This document shows positions 17,085-24,835 of a DNA stretch of 64,000 nucleotides, piece after piece. Numbering within the stretch: the stretch's first letter is position 1; the number at the start of each line of letters is the position of its first letter. The position numbers and the translations under genes are program-made. The DNA is from Streptosporangium album (GTDB taxonomy: Bacteria; Actinomycetota; Actinomycetes; Streptosporangiales; Streptosporangiaceae): contig NZ_JACHJU010000002.1 of the NCBI RefSeq assembly GCF_014203795.1, positions 434,001 through 498,000 of the forward strand, in the 5' to 3' direction. Below the pieces are notes generated by a model. That model saw only the letters and a program-made list of their open reading frames with translations, was not told the DNA's origin and did not search any database.

Positions 17085-17891
17085 TCAGGACACTCGGGAC
17101 GGCGTGGCGGTCCAGGTGTCGCAGGCGGCGGGAGAGGCCGCGCGGTAGCCACGCTCGAACCAGCGGACCCGGTTGGCGCCGGTGCCGTGGGTGCGGTAGT
17201 CGGCGTCGTCGCCGCTGGCGCGGAGCGCGCCGGACAGCGCCTCCCAGTCCGGCCCGGTCCGTGGCAGAGAGCGTCGTACGCTGCCCAGGAACACGCCCGA
17301 CAGGCAGTCCGCCTGAAGTTCGTAGCGGCGGCCGAGCTCAGCCTGGTGGGTGTGGTCGGAGTGGAAACGGGCCTCGTAGCCGTCTCTGATGCCGGTGAGG
17401 CTCTGCAGGTGGTGACCGTACTCGTGGGCCACCACCTTGAGGGGGTACAGGTCGGTCCGGCCCTCGATCCAGTTACCGGTGAGCGGGAACACCAGCGTGG
17501 CCCGTTCCGTGCAGTAGAAGGCCGCCGCGTTGGCGGGCCAACGTACTCCGCATACGCGCTGCTCGGGTTCTTCGTAGAAGCGGACCGTGGGCTTGCGGAA
17601 CCTCAGTCCCGCGTGGGCGAAGTGGGCGGACCATGATCTGTTCAGGCATTCCACGGCCGCCGTCAGGTACTCGCGCGTCCGCGGCATGCCTCCGTCGATG
17701 AGCGGTGGCTCCGGGCACGAGATGGCCGCCAGCCTGCCGGTCTTCGACAACGGGCTCTTGGACGGAGCGGCCTGTGCGACCCCGTACGGCAGGACGGCGA
17801 GGCACACGGTCAGCAGGAGGACCCGTCGTGTGGAGGCGGCCAGGCGTCGGAGAGGTTGCCCGGGATCGGCGGCGGGCGGAAGGGAGCGCAT
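17085..17891 (-). CDS. Exported neutral zinc metallopeptidase
   Basis: A 268-residue protein. A signal peptide (RVLLLTVCLAVLPYGVAQA) sits about 20 residues in. The zinc motif is VVAHEYGHHLQ (two His ligands and the catalytic Glu), with the likely third ligand Glu in RRYELQADCLSGV about 45 residues on. This is the YpfJ-like neutral zinc metallopeptidase family, exported to the cell surface or medium. The ATG at 17891 was chosen because the signal peptide follows it; upstream sequence in this frame belongs to the NADAR remnant on the same strand. Four Cys residues may form disulfides. Confidence 0.82.
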   Translation of the reverse strand: MRSLPPAADPGQPLRRLAASTRRVLLLTVCLAVLPYGVAQAAPSKSPLSKTGRLAAISCPEPPLIDGGMPRTREYLTAAVECLNRSWSAHFAHAGLRFRKPTVRFYEEPEQRVCGVRWPANAAAFYCTERATLVFPLTGNWIEGRTDLYPLKVVAHEYGHHLQSLTGIRDGYEARFHSDHTHQAELGRRYELQADCLSGVFLGSVRRSLPRTGPDWEALSGALRASGDDADYRTHGTGANRVRWFERGYRAASPAACDTWTATPSRVS

Positions 17892-17930
17892 GATCGGAGA
17901 GCATAGAACTCCTGACGGATCGAGCCGAGA

Positions 17931-18204
17931 CGGCGCGTTCGTCGTCGGCGGTGAGCCCGATGCCCCAGACCCGATCGACAGGGCCGGCTTCGACCAGGAC
18001 ACGGGCGCGGGTGCAGAGCAGGAAGTCCTTCAGCTCCGGATGCCGGCCGAACTCGGCGAGGTTGCCACGCACCACGATCTCGTAACGGTGCTCATTCCAC
18101 ACGGCCTCGTCGAAGCCATGGACCTCGCGGCCGAGCCTCTTGGCCTCGCCGGGATGCTCGGCGGCGAGGATCCGCTCAGGTCGGACACCGTCATACGGTG
18201 CCAT
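17931..18204 (-). pseudogene. NADAR-domain protein, truncated at both ends
   Basis: The minus frame reads RILAAEHPGEAKRLGREVHGF, DEAVWNEHRYEIVVRGNLAEF and VLVEAGPVDRVWGIGLTADDERA. This is the core of the NADAR (YbiA/RibX) family, associated with ADP-ribose or riboflavin-intermediate chemistry. The N-terminal third (usual Y..AEKA.LF.D) is absent, and the protein stops matching right after DDERA, lacking the terminal NLLG...L. It directly precedes the zinc peptidase. Confidence 0.65.
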
Positions 18205-18364
18205 GTACGGCTACCGCCCGGCCAGTGAGTTATCGGCTGCGTTGGAACAGCGAGAATCCGGATCGTCATCGCGAGCTCGCTTGGGTCGGTTCCTCGTTGG
18301 ACGGCTGACGAATCCAGGGCGCGGGAGGCGCTCGGATTTTCCAGCGAATGCGCAGGTGGAGGTT

Positions 18365-19531
18365 CTAGGAGTGCCGTTCGTGCGAGATGACCTCGACGAG
18401 TCTTCGGGTGCGTGGGTCGACCAGCAGTCGCACCGAGTCGCCTGGCCCCACATGGTGGTAGAAACGCCCGTCCACCTGGTATGACCGCACGGGTTTGGAT
18501 TGCCCGTCGTCCACCGCGACGTAGTGATCCGTGCGTGAGCGGCGTCCCGTGGACGAAGTCGTTCTCACCTCATGAGTCCACAGCGAGACCACCTGACCCG
18601 TCACATCTGCCCGAGCGGGCATCCGGCGTACGCGCCGAAACTCGCGAACCGCACCGACCAGGGCGATGATCCCCGCCACCAGGAAGAGCCCGCCGACGGC
18701 CCGCGCCTGCCAGTAGCCGGTCCACTGCACCCCGGCACCGACGCCGATGCCGATGACCGCGCCGAGGGCGGAGGACCATGGCGAGGCCGGCGAGGGGCTC
18801 CGGTCGACCTCGACCTTGCGCCATCCGCCCAGCGACGACCACGTCTCAACCTCCCTGGACTCCCCGAGCGCCACCGCGACCGCGTCGGTGCGCTGGTCGC
18901 CGCCGGTCACCGCCTCGCTGTTCGCGTCGGCGAACGCCCTGCCCGCCGCAGTCACCCTGTGTCTCGGCACGCCGCGGCCTATCACCCAGGCTGCCCCGGC
19001 CAGCCCGACAATGCCGAAGAACTGCACGACGTTCCAGCTCACGAGATTCAACGTCAGGGTGCCGGGGACGAAGATGAGGACTGCCAGCAGTACCGGGACG
19101 GTCCTGGTGTGCCAGCGTCGCTCCGTCAGGCCGAGCTCGTCCGAGCGGCGCCGTACAAGAGGAGCGAACTCCGCCTGCAGGTGGTCAGGGTCCGGCACCA
19201 CCGCCTCCAGCGGAGCCTCGTCCGTGCCTGCCATGCGGGCCGTGACCTGCTCCAGCACCCATCTCTCAAACGGCCACAGCAGTTCCTCGGGCTGCCGCGC
19301 TGAGATGGAGACGCGTGCCCGGTCCACGTCGAGCCATCCGCGTCCGGCCAGGTCCAGCAGAGCCGTCACATAAAGGCGCCGGGCGGGCAGGCCCTTGACC
19401 AGACCAAGCACGCTGGGGGGAACCGGACCGGACAAGACCTGCGGAGATTCTCTCCGGTCGCTCAGGAGGATCGCCAAGCCGTACGCGGTGAACCACACTG
19501 CCCAGGCGACCGCCACCCAGACAAGACCCAT
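18365..19531 (-). CDS. DUF2207-like membrane protein
   Basis: A 388-residue membrane protein. An N-terminal TM segment (WVAVAWAVWFTAYGLAILL) and two central or C-terminal pairs (VPVLLAVLIFVPGTLTL; VGGLFLVAGIIALVGAV) flank a soluble region typical of the C-terminal part of DUF2207 proteins (PPSVLGLVKGLPARRLYVTALLDLAGRGWL). The function of the family is unknown. The ATG is at 19531. No operon partner. Confidence 0.7.
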   Translation of the reverse strand: MGLVWVAVAWAVWFTAYGLAILLSDRRESPQVLSGPVPPSVLGLVKGLPARRLYVTALLDLAGRGWLDVDRARVSISARQPEELLWPFERWVLEQVTARMAGTDEAPLEAVVPDPDHLQAEFAPLVRRRSDELGLTERRWHTRTVPVLLAVLIFVPGTLTLNLVSWNVVQFFGIVGLAGAAWVIGRGVPRHRVTAAGRAFADANSEAVTGGDQRTDAVAVALGESREVETWSSLGGWRKVEVDRSPSPASPWSSALGAVIGIGVGAGVQWTGYWQARAVGGLFLVAGIIALVGAVREFRRVRRMPARADVTGQVVSLWTHEVRTTSSTGRRSRTDHYVAVDDGQSKPVRSYQVDGRFYHHVGPGDSVRLLVDPRTRRLVEVISHERHS

Positions 19532-19636
19532 CCTGTCGTATTACCACGCCATATCCGAGGCGTCCATAAGCCCAGGAGAGATCCACGGCTCCATTTGAGC
19601 AGGGCCCTGGACACGGCGTCCTGGCCGAAATAAGGG

Positions 19637-19685
19637 AGGCCGGCTCCAGGACAAGGGTGGGATCAGATCCACGGACGGCCGGCCT
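19637..19685. repeat. 49-base repeat, copy 1
   Basis: Begins AGGCCGGC and ends GCCGGCCT, so its ends are inverted repeats. The interior (CCAGGACAAGGGTGGGATCA) matches the copy at 20948-20996 with a few substitutions and two single-base gaps. It lies 34 bases beyond the vapC stop codon and could act as a terminator. Confidence 0.65.
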
Positions 19686-19718
19686 CAGTGATCGGGCGAT
19701 GGCGGACGGTCTACCGGA

Positions 19719-20129
19719 TCAACTCGGCCGTAGCAGTTCGACGAGTTCCGGGGCGATGCCCGGGAATTTCCGGTCCGCGGTGAGCAGCGCGTCGGCCCCT
19801 ACCTCACGGGCGGTCGCGATGATGAGGGCGTCCGGTACTCGAATCGTCAGGTCCGCGGCTCTGAGCAGGGCCGCGCTCTCAGTCGTCGTCTCGTCCACCT
19901 CGACGATCCGATCGATGACGGCGGCACGGAACGCCCCGAGCATCTTCTCGGCCGCGACACCCCTGCGGACCGCACCCACCCGCAGTTCGCTCCAGGTGAT
20001 CACGGAGATGGTGAACGAGGCCGCCTTGTCCTCCCAGCGGCGAACGGCGTTACAGGCATGGTCGTGCAGCGCGTCGTCGGGATTGAGCAGGCCGGCGATG
20101 ACGTTGGTGTCGAGCATCACGGTCGGCAC
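19719..20129 (-). CDS. vapC: VapC-type PIN-domain toxin
   Basis: A 136-residue PIN ribonuclease. The four acidic metal ligands are placed as expected: MLDTNVIAGLL, WSELRVG, PDALIIATA and LTADRKF. VapC toxins cleave tRNA or rRNA. The gene starts 3 bases after the stop of the AbrB-type antitoxin gene and is full length, so this module looks active. Confidence 0.9.
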   Translation of the reverse strand: MPTVMLDTNVIAGLLNPDDALHDHACNAVRRWEDKAASFTISVITWSELRVGAVRRGVAAEKMLGAFRAAVIDRIVEVDETTTESAALLRAADLTIRVPDALIIATAREVGADALLTADRKFPGIAPELVELLRPS

Positions 20130-20132
20130 CCG

Positions 20133-20405
20133 TCATCTCCAGCTCTCGCGACTCGCCTCGACGTCCACGGCCTCGGTGAAGCCCGGGATGGTGCCGATCA
20201 CACCGTCGAGACGGCTGCGGTGTCGCCGGATGATGATCTGGCCGCCTTCTTCGGCGATGTCGACCGGGTCTCCCGCGTGAAGACCGAGCTTGCGCAGCAC
20301 CGCCGCCGGCAGGGTCACCTGGTTCTTGCTGGAGATGCGCGCCGGCCCCGTACGCCTGGCACGTGTTCTCTTGCCGTGCTCCATAACCTTTACTTTAGCC
20401 ATCAC
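20133..20405 (-). CDS. vapB: AbrB/SpoVT-type antitoxin
   Basis: A 90-residue swapped-hairpin DNA-binding protein. The signature is ARISSKNQVTLPAAVLRKLGL followed by GDPVDIAEEGGQIIIRR. It would neutralise the downstream PIN toxin and repress the operon. The start is uncertain: GTG/ATG codons at 20405-20402, or the ATG at 20384. All lie within or beside a 28-base inverted repeat that is the likely autoregulatory operator. Confidence 0.88.
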   Translation of the reverse strand: MMAKVKVMEHGKRTRARRTGPARISSKNQVTLPAAVLRKLGLHAGDPVDIAEEGGQIIIRRHRSRLDGVIGTIPGFTEAVDVEASRESWR

Positions 20406-20414
20406 AAGTAAAGG
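20387..20414. promoter_or_regulatory. Inverted repeat between two divergent toxin-antitoxin modules
   Basis: Perfect 9-bp arms CCTTTACTT and AAGTAAAGG with a 10-base spacer, in an unusually AT-rich island. It covers the first codons of the AbrB-type antitoxin and lies about 85 bases upstream of the opposite antitoxin. It is the expected site for antitoxin binding. Confidence 0.65.
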
Positions 20415-20499
20415 CTAAACCGTGTCACGTGGAGTGTGTGAGTGGTTTCGGAAAGTTGCCGCCCGCCACTGGGATCAGCTGATTCGGAGATCCGGCCTC

Positions 20500-20772
20500 G
20501 TGACCGCGCGGCACGTACACATCGGAGATGTGACCGCTGCCCATGACTACGAGGACATGCATCACCTGGTCGACCGGCTTCCTCGGGCAGGGGTGCGGCG
20601 GCTGCGCGTGCTGGTGGAGTCTGATCCGGAGCTCGCCAGGTTCGTCGCGGCTCCGGGCTCCGAGACCGTGCGACGGGAGTTGTCGTTCATCGGCCTGGGA
20701 GCTTCCGGACGCGCTGATGTCTCCGAACGGCATGACGAGCTGCTCCGAGAGGGGTTAGATCGTCCTTCGTGA
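20500..20772 (+). CDS. Antitoxin of a second, divergent toxin-antitoxin module
   Basis: A 90-residue protein with the arrangement of actinobacterial antitoxins that precede PIN toxins: HVHIGDVTAAHDYEDMHHLVDRLP at the start and ERHDELLREGL near the end. I chose the GTG at 20500 because the family motif begins within a few residues; the frame stays open to a GTG at 20422. Its stop overlaps the start of a PIN toxin gene (GTGA), but that toxin is truncated, leaving an orphan antitoxin. Confidence 0.6.
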   Translation: MTARHVHIGDVTAAHDYEDMHHLVDRLPRAGVRRLRVLVESDPELARFVAAPGSETVRRELSFIGLGASGRADVSERHDELLREGLDRPS

Positions 20773-20852
20773 CGGTTGTCCTGCTGGACACCGGCGTGGT
20801 GTACGCCGCGATCGATCGATCCGATGCCCATCACGAGGTATCGGTGCGTGCC
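20769..20852 (+). pseudogene. PIN-domain toxin, N-terminal stub
   Basis: The frame begins TVVLLDTGVVYAAIDRSDAHHEV, the first strand and first catalytic Asp of a PIN toxin. It then departs from the family after 28 codons. The remaining acidic residues are absent, so it is inactive. A 49-base repeat follows about 95 bases later. Confidence 0.65.
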
Positions 20853-20947
20853 CGATCTCTGGATCGAGTCAGCGGAGTGCAGACTAGCCGTCGATGCCTG
20901 GCAGTGAGTGCCGGAGTTCGACGTCGTTCATCTGGCTGGGATGGGGA

Positions 20948-20996
20948 AGGCCGGCGTCCAGGACAGGGGTGGGATCAGGTCCATGAACGCCGGCCT
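20948..20996. repeat. 49-base repeat, copy 2
   Basis: Second copy of the element at 19637. Ends are AGGCCGGC and GCCGGCCT, and here the right end runs into TTTTGG, giving an intrinsic-terminator shape. The two copies enclose the two toxin-antitoxin modules. Confidence 0.65.
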
Positions 20997-21097
20997 TTTG
21001 GAAGGTCCATGCTCGGCACGGGGAGCCGTGAGCGTGGACCAGCTCCGGGTTCAGGGGGATCGGGGGATGGTCCCGCCTGCCCGGAGGGTTGGGGGGA

Positions 21098-21598
21098 TTA
21101 GGGCCGGTGGGGTAGGGCCGGCAGCTCGAACCAGACGCCGGTGGCGAGCTGGCCGGTGCCGCACAGCCGGGTCCGTTGGGCGCCGCAGCGCCCGTGGGTG
21201 AGTTCGGTGACGATGTGCAGGCCCCGCCCGCCGACTTCGAAGTCGTCAATGCGATCGGGGACAGGAAGAGGGCGGTTCAGGAGGTACTCGATCAGGGTGG
21301 CCCCGGCGCCGGCGTCGACCACTTCGGCCCTGACCGGCAGGCCGTGGTCGCGCAGGAGGCGTAGTTCGTAGGGGCCGGGGGCGTAGCGGGTGGCGTTGGT
21401 GGCCAACTCGGAGACCACGATCTCCAGCTCATCAAGCACGTCGGCGGTGAGAGGCGGGCCGGACAACTGGTGGCGGAGCAGTTCCCGGGCGCGACGGGCC
21501 GCGCCGGTGGGAGGCAGGCACCAGGCGGTTATCCGGAAGCGGCTGTGTAGTTTGCCATGCCCGCCGGGGTCCGGGACGGGAACGTGCTCGGTGAGCAT
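21098..21598 (-). CDS. HATPase_c-type ATP-binding regulator
   Basis: A 166-residue single-domain GHKL protein similar to the anti-sigma/RsbW-like kinases abundant in actinomycetes. The N box is ELEIVVSELATNATRYAPG. A G box (VGGRGLHIVTELTH) and a C-terminal strand block (ATGVWFELPAL) follow. It may phosphorylate an anti-anti-sigma factor or act as a conservon-like switch; no sigma factor is adjacent. The ATG at 21598 follows AGGAG. It is divergent from the XRE/DUF397 pair. Confidence 0.82.
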   Translation of the reverse strand: MLTEHVPVPDPGGHGKLHSRFRITAWCLPPTGAARRARELLRHQLSGPPLTADVLDELEIVVSELATNATRYAPGPYELRLLRDHGLPVRAEVVDAGAGATLIEYLLNRPLPVPDRIDDFEVGGRGLHIVTELTHGRCGAQRTRLCGTGQLATGVWFELPALPHRP

Positions 21599-21848
21599 CG
21601 TTGCTCCTAACGGGTGGGATGGGGCAGTTCTGCGATCAGGTCTGCAGATGCTTGGCGGGCTTGCTCAGGTTTCGCTCTGGTGAGAAAACGCGAGGTCGGT
21701 AGTGGTGCGAGGACCGGTGGCGGACATCGGACGTCTCCGGAGAGATGAACGGATAGAACGAGCGCTTATGTCTTTCCGTGACTTTCTGGCCACCTTCCGC
21801 TGCAACGCCTCGATGATGCAGCGCAAGTTACCCTCTAAGCAAGCTATT

Positions 21849-21873
21849 CCTAGAAGAAAGTCTTTCCTCTAGG
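21849..21873. promoter_or_regulatory. Palindromic operator upstream of the XRE regulator
   Basis: Arms CCTAGAAGAAAG and CTTTCCTCTAGG with one central base and one mismatch per arm pair, 61 bases before the XRE start codon. It lies in the 336-base intergenic region between the HATPase and XRE genes, where I see nothing else. Probably bound by the XRE protein. Confidence 0.6.
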
Positions 21874-21934
21874 AGAGATGGTGTTTCCTCAAGCTGCCCT
21901 GAGCACTACGCTCCCCACGAGGAAGGAGGTGGTC

Positions 21935-22792
21935 ATGCCCGTCGAACCCACCCCACGACGTCGGCGTCTGGGTGCAGAGCTCAGACGCATCCGCGAGGCC
22001 CTCGGCTGGACCCAGGAGGAGGCGGCAAGCCACCTCGGATACCAGTCGCTATCGACGGTCAGCAAGATTGAGAACGGGCTGCAGGGGCTCAAGATCCAAC
22101 AGCTTCCACACTTCTTCGAGGTCTTCGGCATCACCGATACCGCCCTGCGAGAAGAACTCCGCGACCTCGTGCGCCGGGCCGGTGAAGTCGACTGGTGGCA
22201 GCGCTACGAGGGTGTGGTCGACGACCCGCTCGGTGACTACCTCTCACAAGTGGAGAGCGCCAGCGGTCTGTTCGTCTTCAACCCTCTCGCCGTCCACGGC
22301 CTGCTCCAGACCCCCGAGTACGCCCGGGCAGTAACCGAAGGCAGCAGGGTCTGGAAGACACCCGAAGACATCGACCACTTCGTGGCGTTACGGCTGGAGC
22401 ATCAGCGCACCATGCTGGAGCGCCACCCGGCCTTGAAGATCTGGACGGTGCTTCCCGAGGGCCTGCTGCGTCAGGAAGTCGGAGGGCGGGCCTGCATGCG
22501 CGCCCAGATCGAGCACCTGATGCACTTCGCTCGCACCAACCCCGCCGTCACGATCCAGGTTCTGCCGTTCTCCGCCGGAGCCCATGCGGGAATGGACGGC
22601 CCATTCATGATCATGTCTTTTCCCGCCGGTCGCGATCTCGTGTGCATCGAGTCCCTGCGCGCCTCCCTGCACCTGAACGAACCTGAGACCGTCGACCTTT
22701 ACCGCACCACCAGTGACCTGCTGAAGTCCGATGCGCTGTCGCCGAAGGCGTCGCTGTCCCTCCTCACCACGATCGCCAAGGACCTCTCATGA
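21935..22792 (+). CDS. XRE-family helix-turn-helix regulator with DUF5753
   Basis: A 285-residue regulator. The N-terminal XRE domain is LGAELRRIREALGWTQEEAA then SLSTVSKIENGLQGL. The C-terminal DUF5753 domain contains SASGLFVFNPLAVHGLLQTPEYAR, then RLEHQRTMLER. The ATG at 21935 follows GGAGGTG. The gene overlaps the DUF397 gene by 4 bases (ATGA). Such pairs are common in filamentous actinomycetes and include WhiJ/BldB-like developmental regulators, where the small partner modulates DNA binding. Confidence 0.92.
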   Translation: MPVEPTPRRRRLGAELRRIREALGWTQEEAASHLGYQSLSTVSKIENGLQGLKIQQLPHFFEVFGITDTALREELRDLVRRAGEVDWWQRYEGVVDDPLGDYLSQVESASGLFVFNPLAVHGLLQTPEYARAVTEGSRVWKTPEDIDHFVALRLEHQRTMLERHPALKIWTVLPEGLLRQEVGGRACMRAQIEHLMHFARTNPAVTIQVLPFSAGAHAGMDGPFMIMSFPAGRDLVCIESLRASLHLNEPETVDLYRTTSDLLKSDALSPKASLSLLTTIAKDLS

Positions 22793-23025
22793 ACAAGAAC
22801 ATCCTCGACTCAGCCTGGATCGAGACCCAGCTCCGTGACGCTCGCTGGCAGACCAGTAGCCTCAGCAGCGGCGGCACCAACTGCGTCCAGGTCGCCTTCC
22901 TGGATCAGGGCATTGTGGCCCTCCGCGACTCCAAGAACCCCGAGAAGGCCCCGCACCTGTTCACCGACGCTGAGTACGACGCCTTCACCGGAGGCATCGA
23001 GCGCGGCGAACTCCGTCGTCCCTGA
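22789..23025 (+). CDS. DUF397 small protein
   Basis: A 78-residue member of DUF397: ARWQTSSLSSGGTNCVQVAF, then ALRDSKNPEKAPHLFTDAEYDAFTGGI. Translationally coupled to the XRE regulator through an ATGA overlap. It is the likely small partner of that regulator, as in WhiJ-type systems; its molecular activity is not established. Confidence 0.9.
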   Translation: MNKNILDSAWIETQLRDARWQTSSLSSGGTNCVQVAFLDQGIVALRDSKNPEKAPHLFTDAEYDAFTGGIERGELRRP

Positions 23026-23081
23026 GCCTGCCAGTCATGGCGTGACAGGGATCGTCCCGGTCCCAGTTCGCAGCCACTTCA

Positions 23082-23117
23082 CCGCCTGCGATCACATCCG
23101 GCAGGCGGGTCGCTTTT
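23082..23117 (+). terminator. Intrinsic terminator after the XRE/DUF397 pair
   Basis: Perfect 8-bp arms CCGCCTGC (23082-23089) and GCAGGCGG (23101-23108) followed by GTCGCTTTTA, 57 bases after the DUF397 stop. Confidence 0.75.
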
Positions 23118-23143
23118 AATGTGTCCGGAGGACGCGGGGCACC

Positions 23144-24163
23144 TCAAAGGAGGCCGTGGACCCGCTGGATGAACGTGAACCACTCGCCTGGCCGGGTGCC
23201 GGTGTAACCGTTATGCTGCAGGGTCAACTCCAAGGTTCGTTTGAGCGGGTGCGGCGACTGCATGATGGCTTCGTTTCGCCGCGCCAGCCTGGTCATTTCC
23301 GCCGACGTCGGTGGCCGGTCACTCTTCTGTCTGTTGCACGGCGCGTGTGTGGGGGCCAGGTTCCATACCGCGTCCAGGTCTGGTGTCGTGCCTCGGTCTC
23401 CGGGGCCGAGAAGACGACTCATGAACGAGTAGGGGAAGACGTGGTCGACGGCGATATCGTCGACGCCCGGTGTGATGGGTTCCCCGCAGATCAGGCAGAG
23501 ACCGTGCTGGAAGCCGATGACCGCGTCCGTGACGCCGGTGACCGATCGGCGCCGCTGTCTGTCGGTGATCCGCAGCGTGGCCATGTCCACGGCGACCCCT
23601 TCAAGGACCAGACTTCGGCCGATCCCGGTGGCGAAGGACGTCTCCACGATGCTCCAGCGAGCTGACAGTTCGCTCCGCAGGCTCGCGGACTGCTCCGACC
23701 GGGCGATGTCGCGGAGATGTTCGCTCAGCCGTACGACCCGCTCCCGGGAGCTTCCCGTCACCTCGTAGAAGCGGTGCGGCACCTCCACTCCTTCGCTACG
23801 CAGGTTGTGGAATTTCTTCATCACCATCCTGGGCATGGACTGGAGGGTGGCCGCCAGGAGTTCTTCGGTGGGGTGTCCGAGTTTCAGTGACTCCGTGGCC
23901 TCTCTTCCGGCCACCGAGAGGAAGTCCGACTCTCCGGTCTTCGCGTTCGAGGACACCTGCGGTGCCTGACCGAGATGGCGGACCAGCCCCATCGCGTACG
24001 GCACCGCCAGGTCCCGAAGAAGGATCTCCGACCGTCCTTCGGCGGCGTCCAGGAGCGCGACGCCGAGCGCGAACTTGTACGTGCGGGTGTTCGCCCCCAT
24101 CAGTATGGCCAGGCGCCACGAGGACCGCGCGGTCGGCTCCAGACGGAAGAAACCCATGTCCAT
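23144..24163 (-). CDS. HNH endonuclease with an uncharacterised N-terminal domain
   Basis: A 339-residue protein. Residues from about 220 form an HNH nuclease: LCLICGEPI (first Cys pair), DIAVDHVFPYSFM (catalytic D-H), and WNLAPTHAPCNRQKS (central Asn and second zinc-site residues). The first 200 residues are helical and I cannot place them. They begin FRLEPTARSSWRLAILMGAN and contain no methyltransferase, helicase or SRA motif. The ATG is at 24163, with an alternative at 24157. The gene is divergent from a MazG-like pyrophosphatase, 148 bases apart. A role in defence or mobile-element restriction is possible but inferred from architecture only. Confidence 0.82.
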   Translation of the reverse strand: MDMGFFRLEPTARSSWRLAILMGANTRTYKFALGVALLDAAEGRSEILLRDLAVPYAMGLVRHLGQAPQVSSNAKTGESDFLSVAGREATESLKLGHPTEELLAATLQSMPRMVMKKFHNLRSEGVEVPHRFYEVTGSSRERVVRLSEHLRDIARSEQSASLRSELSARWSIVETSFATGIGRSLVLEGVAVDMATLRITDRQRRRSVTGVTDAVIGFQHGLCLICGEPITPGVDDIAVDHVFPYSFMSRLLGPGDRGTTPDLDAVWNLAPTHAPCNRQKSDRPPTSAEMTRLARRNEAIMQSPHPLKRTLELTLQHNGYTGTRPGEWFTFIQRVHGLL

Positions 24164-24311
24164 ACGACCCCGCCGCCCTGGTGTTTATTTGCCGAAATAC
24201 AGGCTATTTTCACCGTCGGTGCGTGGGAACCCGTACGACAGGGGAGTTTGGTGCCGAGGTAGTCTCTGGGGGCTTCGCAAGGAATCTGTGCGCGCGGAGG
24301 AGCGGCCGGAC

Positions 24312-24611
24312 ATGGGAAAACTCGTGCGGGACAGGATTCCGGAGATCATCCGCGAGGACGGCGGAGACCCGGTGGTGACCGTTCTCGGCGATGCCGACTA
24401 TCGCAGGGCTCTGCTGGAGAAGTTGTTCGAGGAATCGACGGAGCTCGGCGAGGCCCCGGCGGCCGAGGTTGCGGAGGAGATCGCCGACGTGCTCGAAGTG
24501 CTGCGGGCCATCGCTCAGGTCCATGGGCACGAGTGGGCGGACATCGAGAAGATGGCGGAGGCCAAACGATCCGAGCGGGGAGCGTTCCTGGAACGGATCC
24601 ACCTTGGATGA
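24312..24611 (+). CDS. MazG-like nucleoside triphosphate pyrophosphohydrolase
   Basis: A 99-residue all-alpha NTP pyrophosphatase (MGKLVRDRIPEIIREDGGD). The metal-binding pairs are ExxE in LFEESTELGE and ExxD in VAEEIADVLEVL. It would hydrolyse (d)NTPs or modified nucleotides to the monophosphate plus pyrophosphate, as in house-cleaning or phosphoribosyl-ATP pyrophosphohydrolase-like enzymes. The ATG at 24312 was chosen from the family N-terminus; the ribosome-binding site is weak (GGAGGAGCGG about 12 bases upstream). Divergent from the HNH gene. Confidence 0.82.
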   Translation: MGKLVRDRIPEIIREDGGDPVVTVLGDADYRRALLEKLFEESTELGEAPAAEVAEEIADVLEVLRAIAQVHGHEWADIEKMAEAKRSERGAFLERIHLG

Positions 24612-24835
24612 GGGGCCGTGTGACGATGCCGGATCGAGCAGAACTCACCGTCCCCAGCCGACGATCTTCCGGCTGCCGCCTCTTCCTTCACGGTCGGTCC
24701 GACCGGTGAGGTACCACCTGCCGATAGGCCGGACGCCTTAACCGCACGGCCTTGCCTTTCGGATCGGTGGTGCCCCACGGTCTGCGGAATTTCACCTCAT
24801 GTGGGCCGGTGACAACCGGGGCTCCGGCAGGGCCG

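Noticed and set aside
19637..20996. Attachment sites of an integrative element
   Set aside because: The 49-mers have inverted ends, there is no integrase, and no tRNA is nearby.
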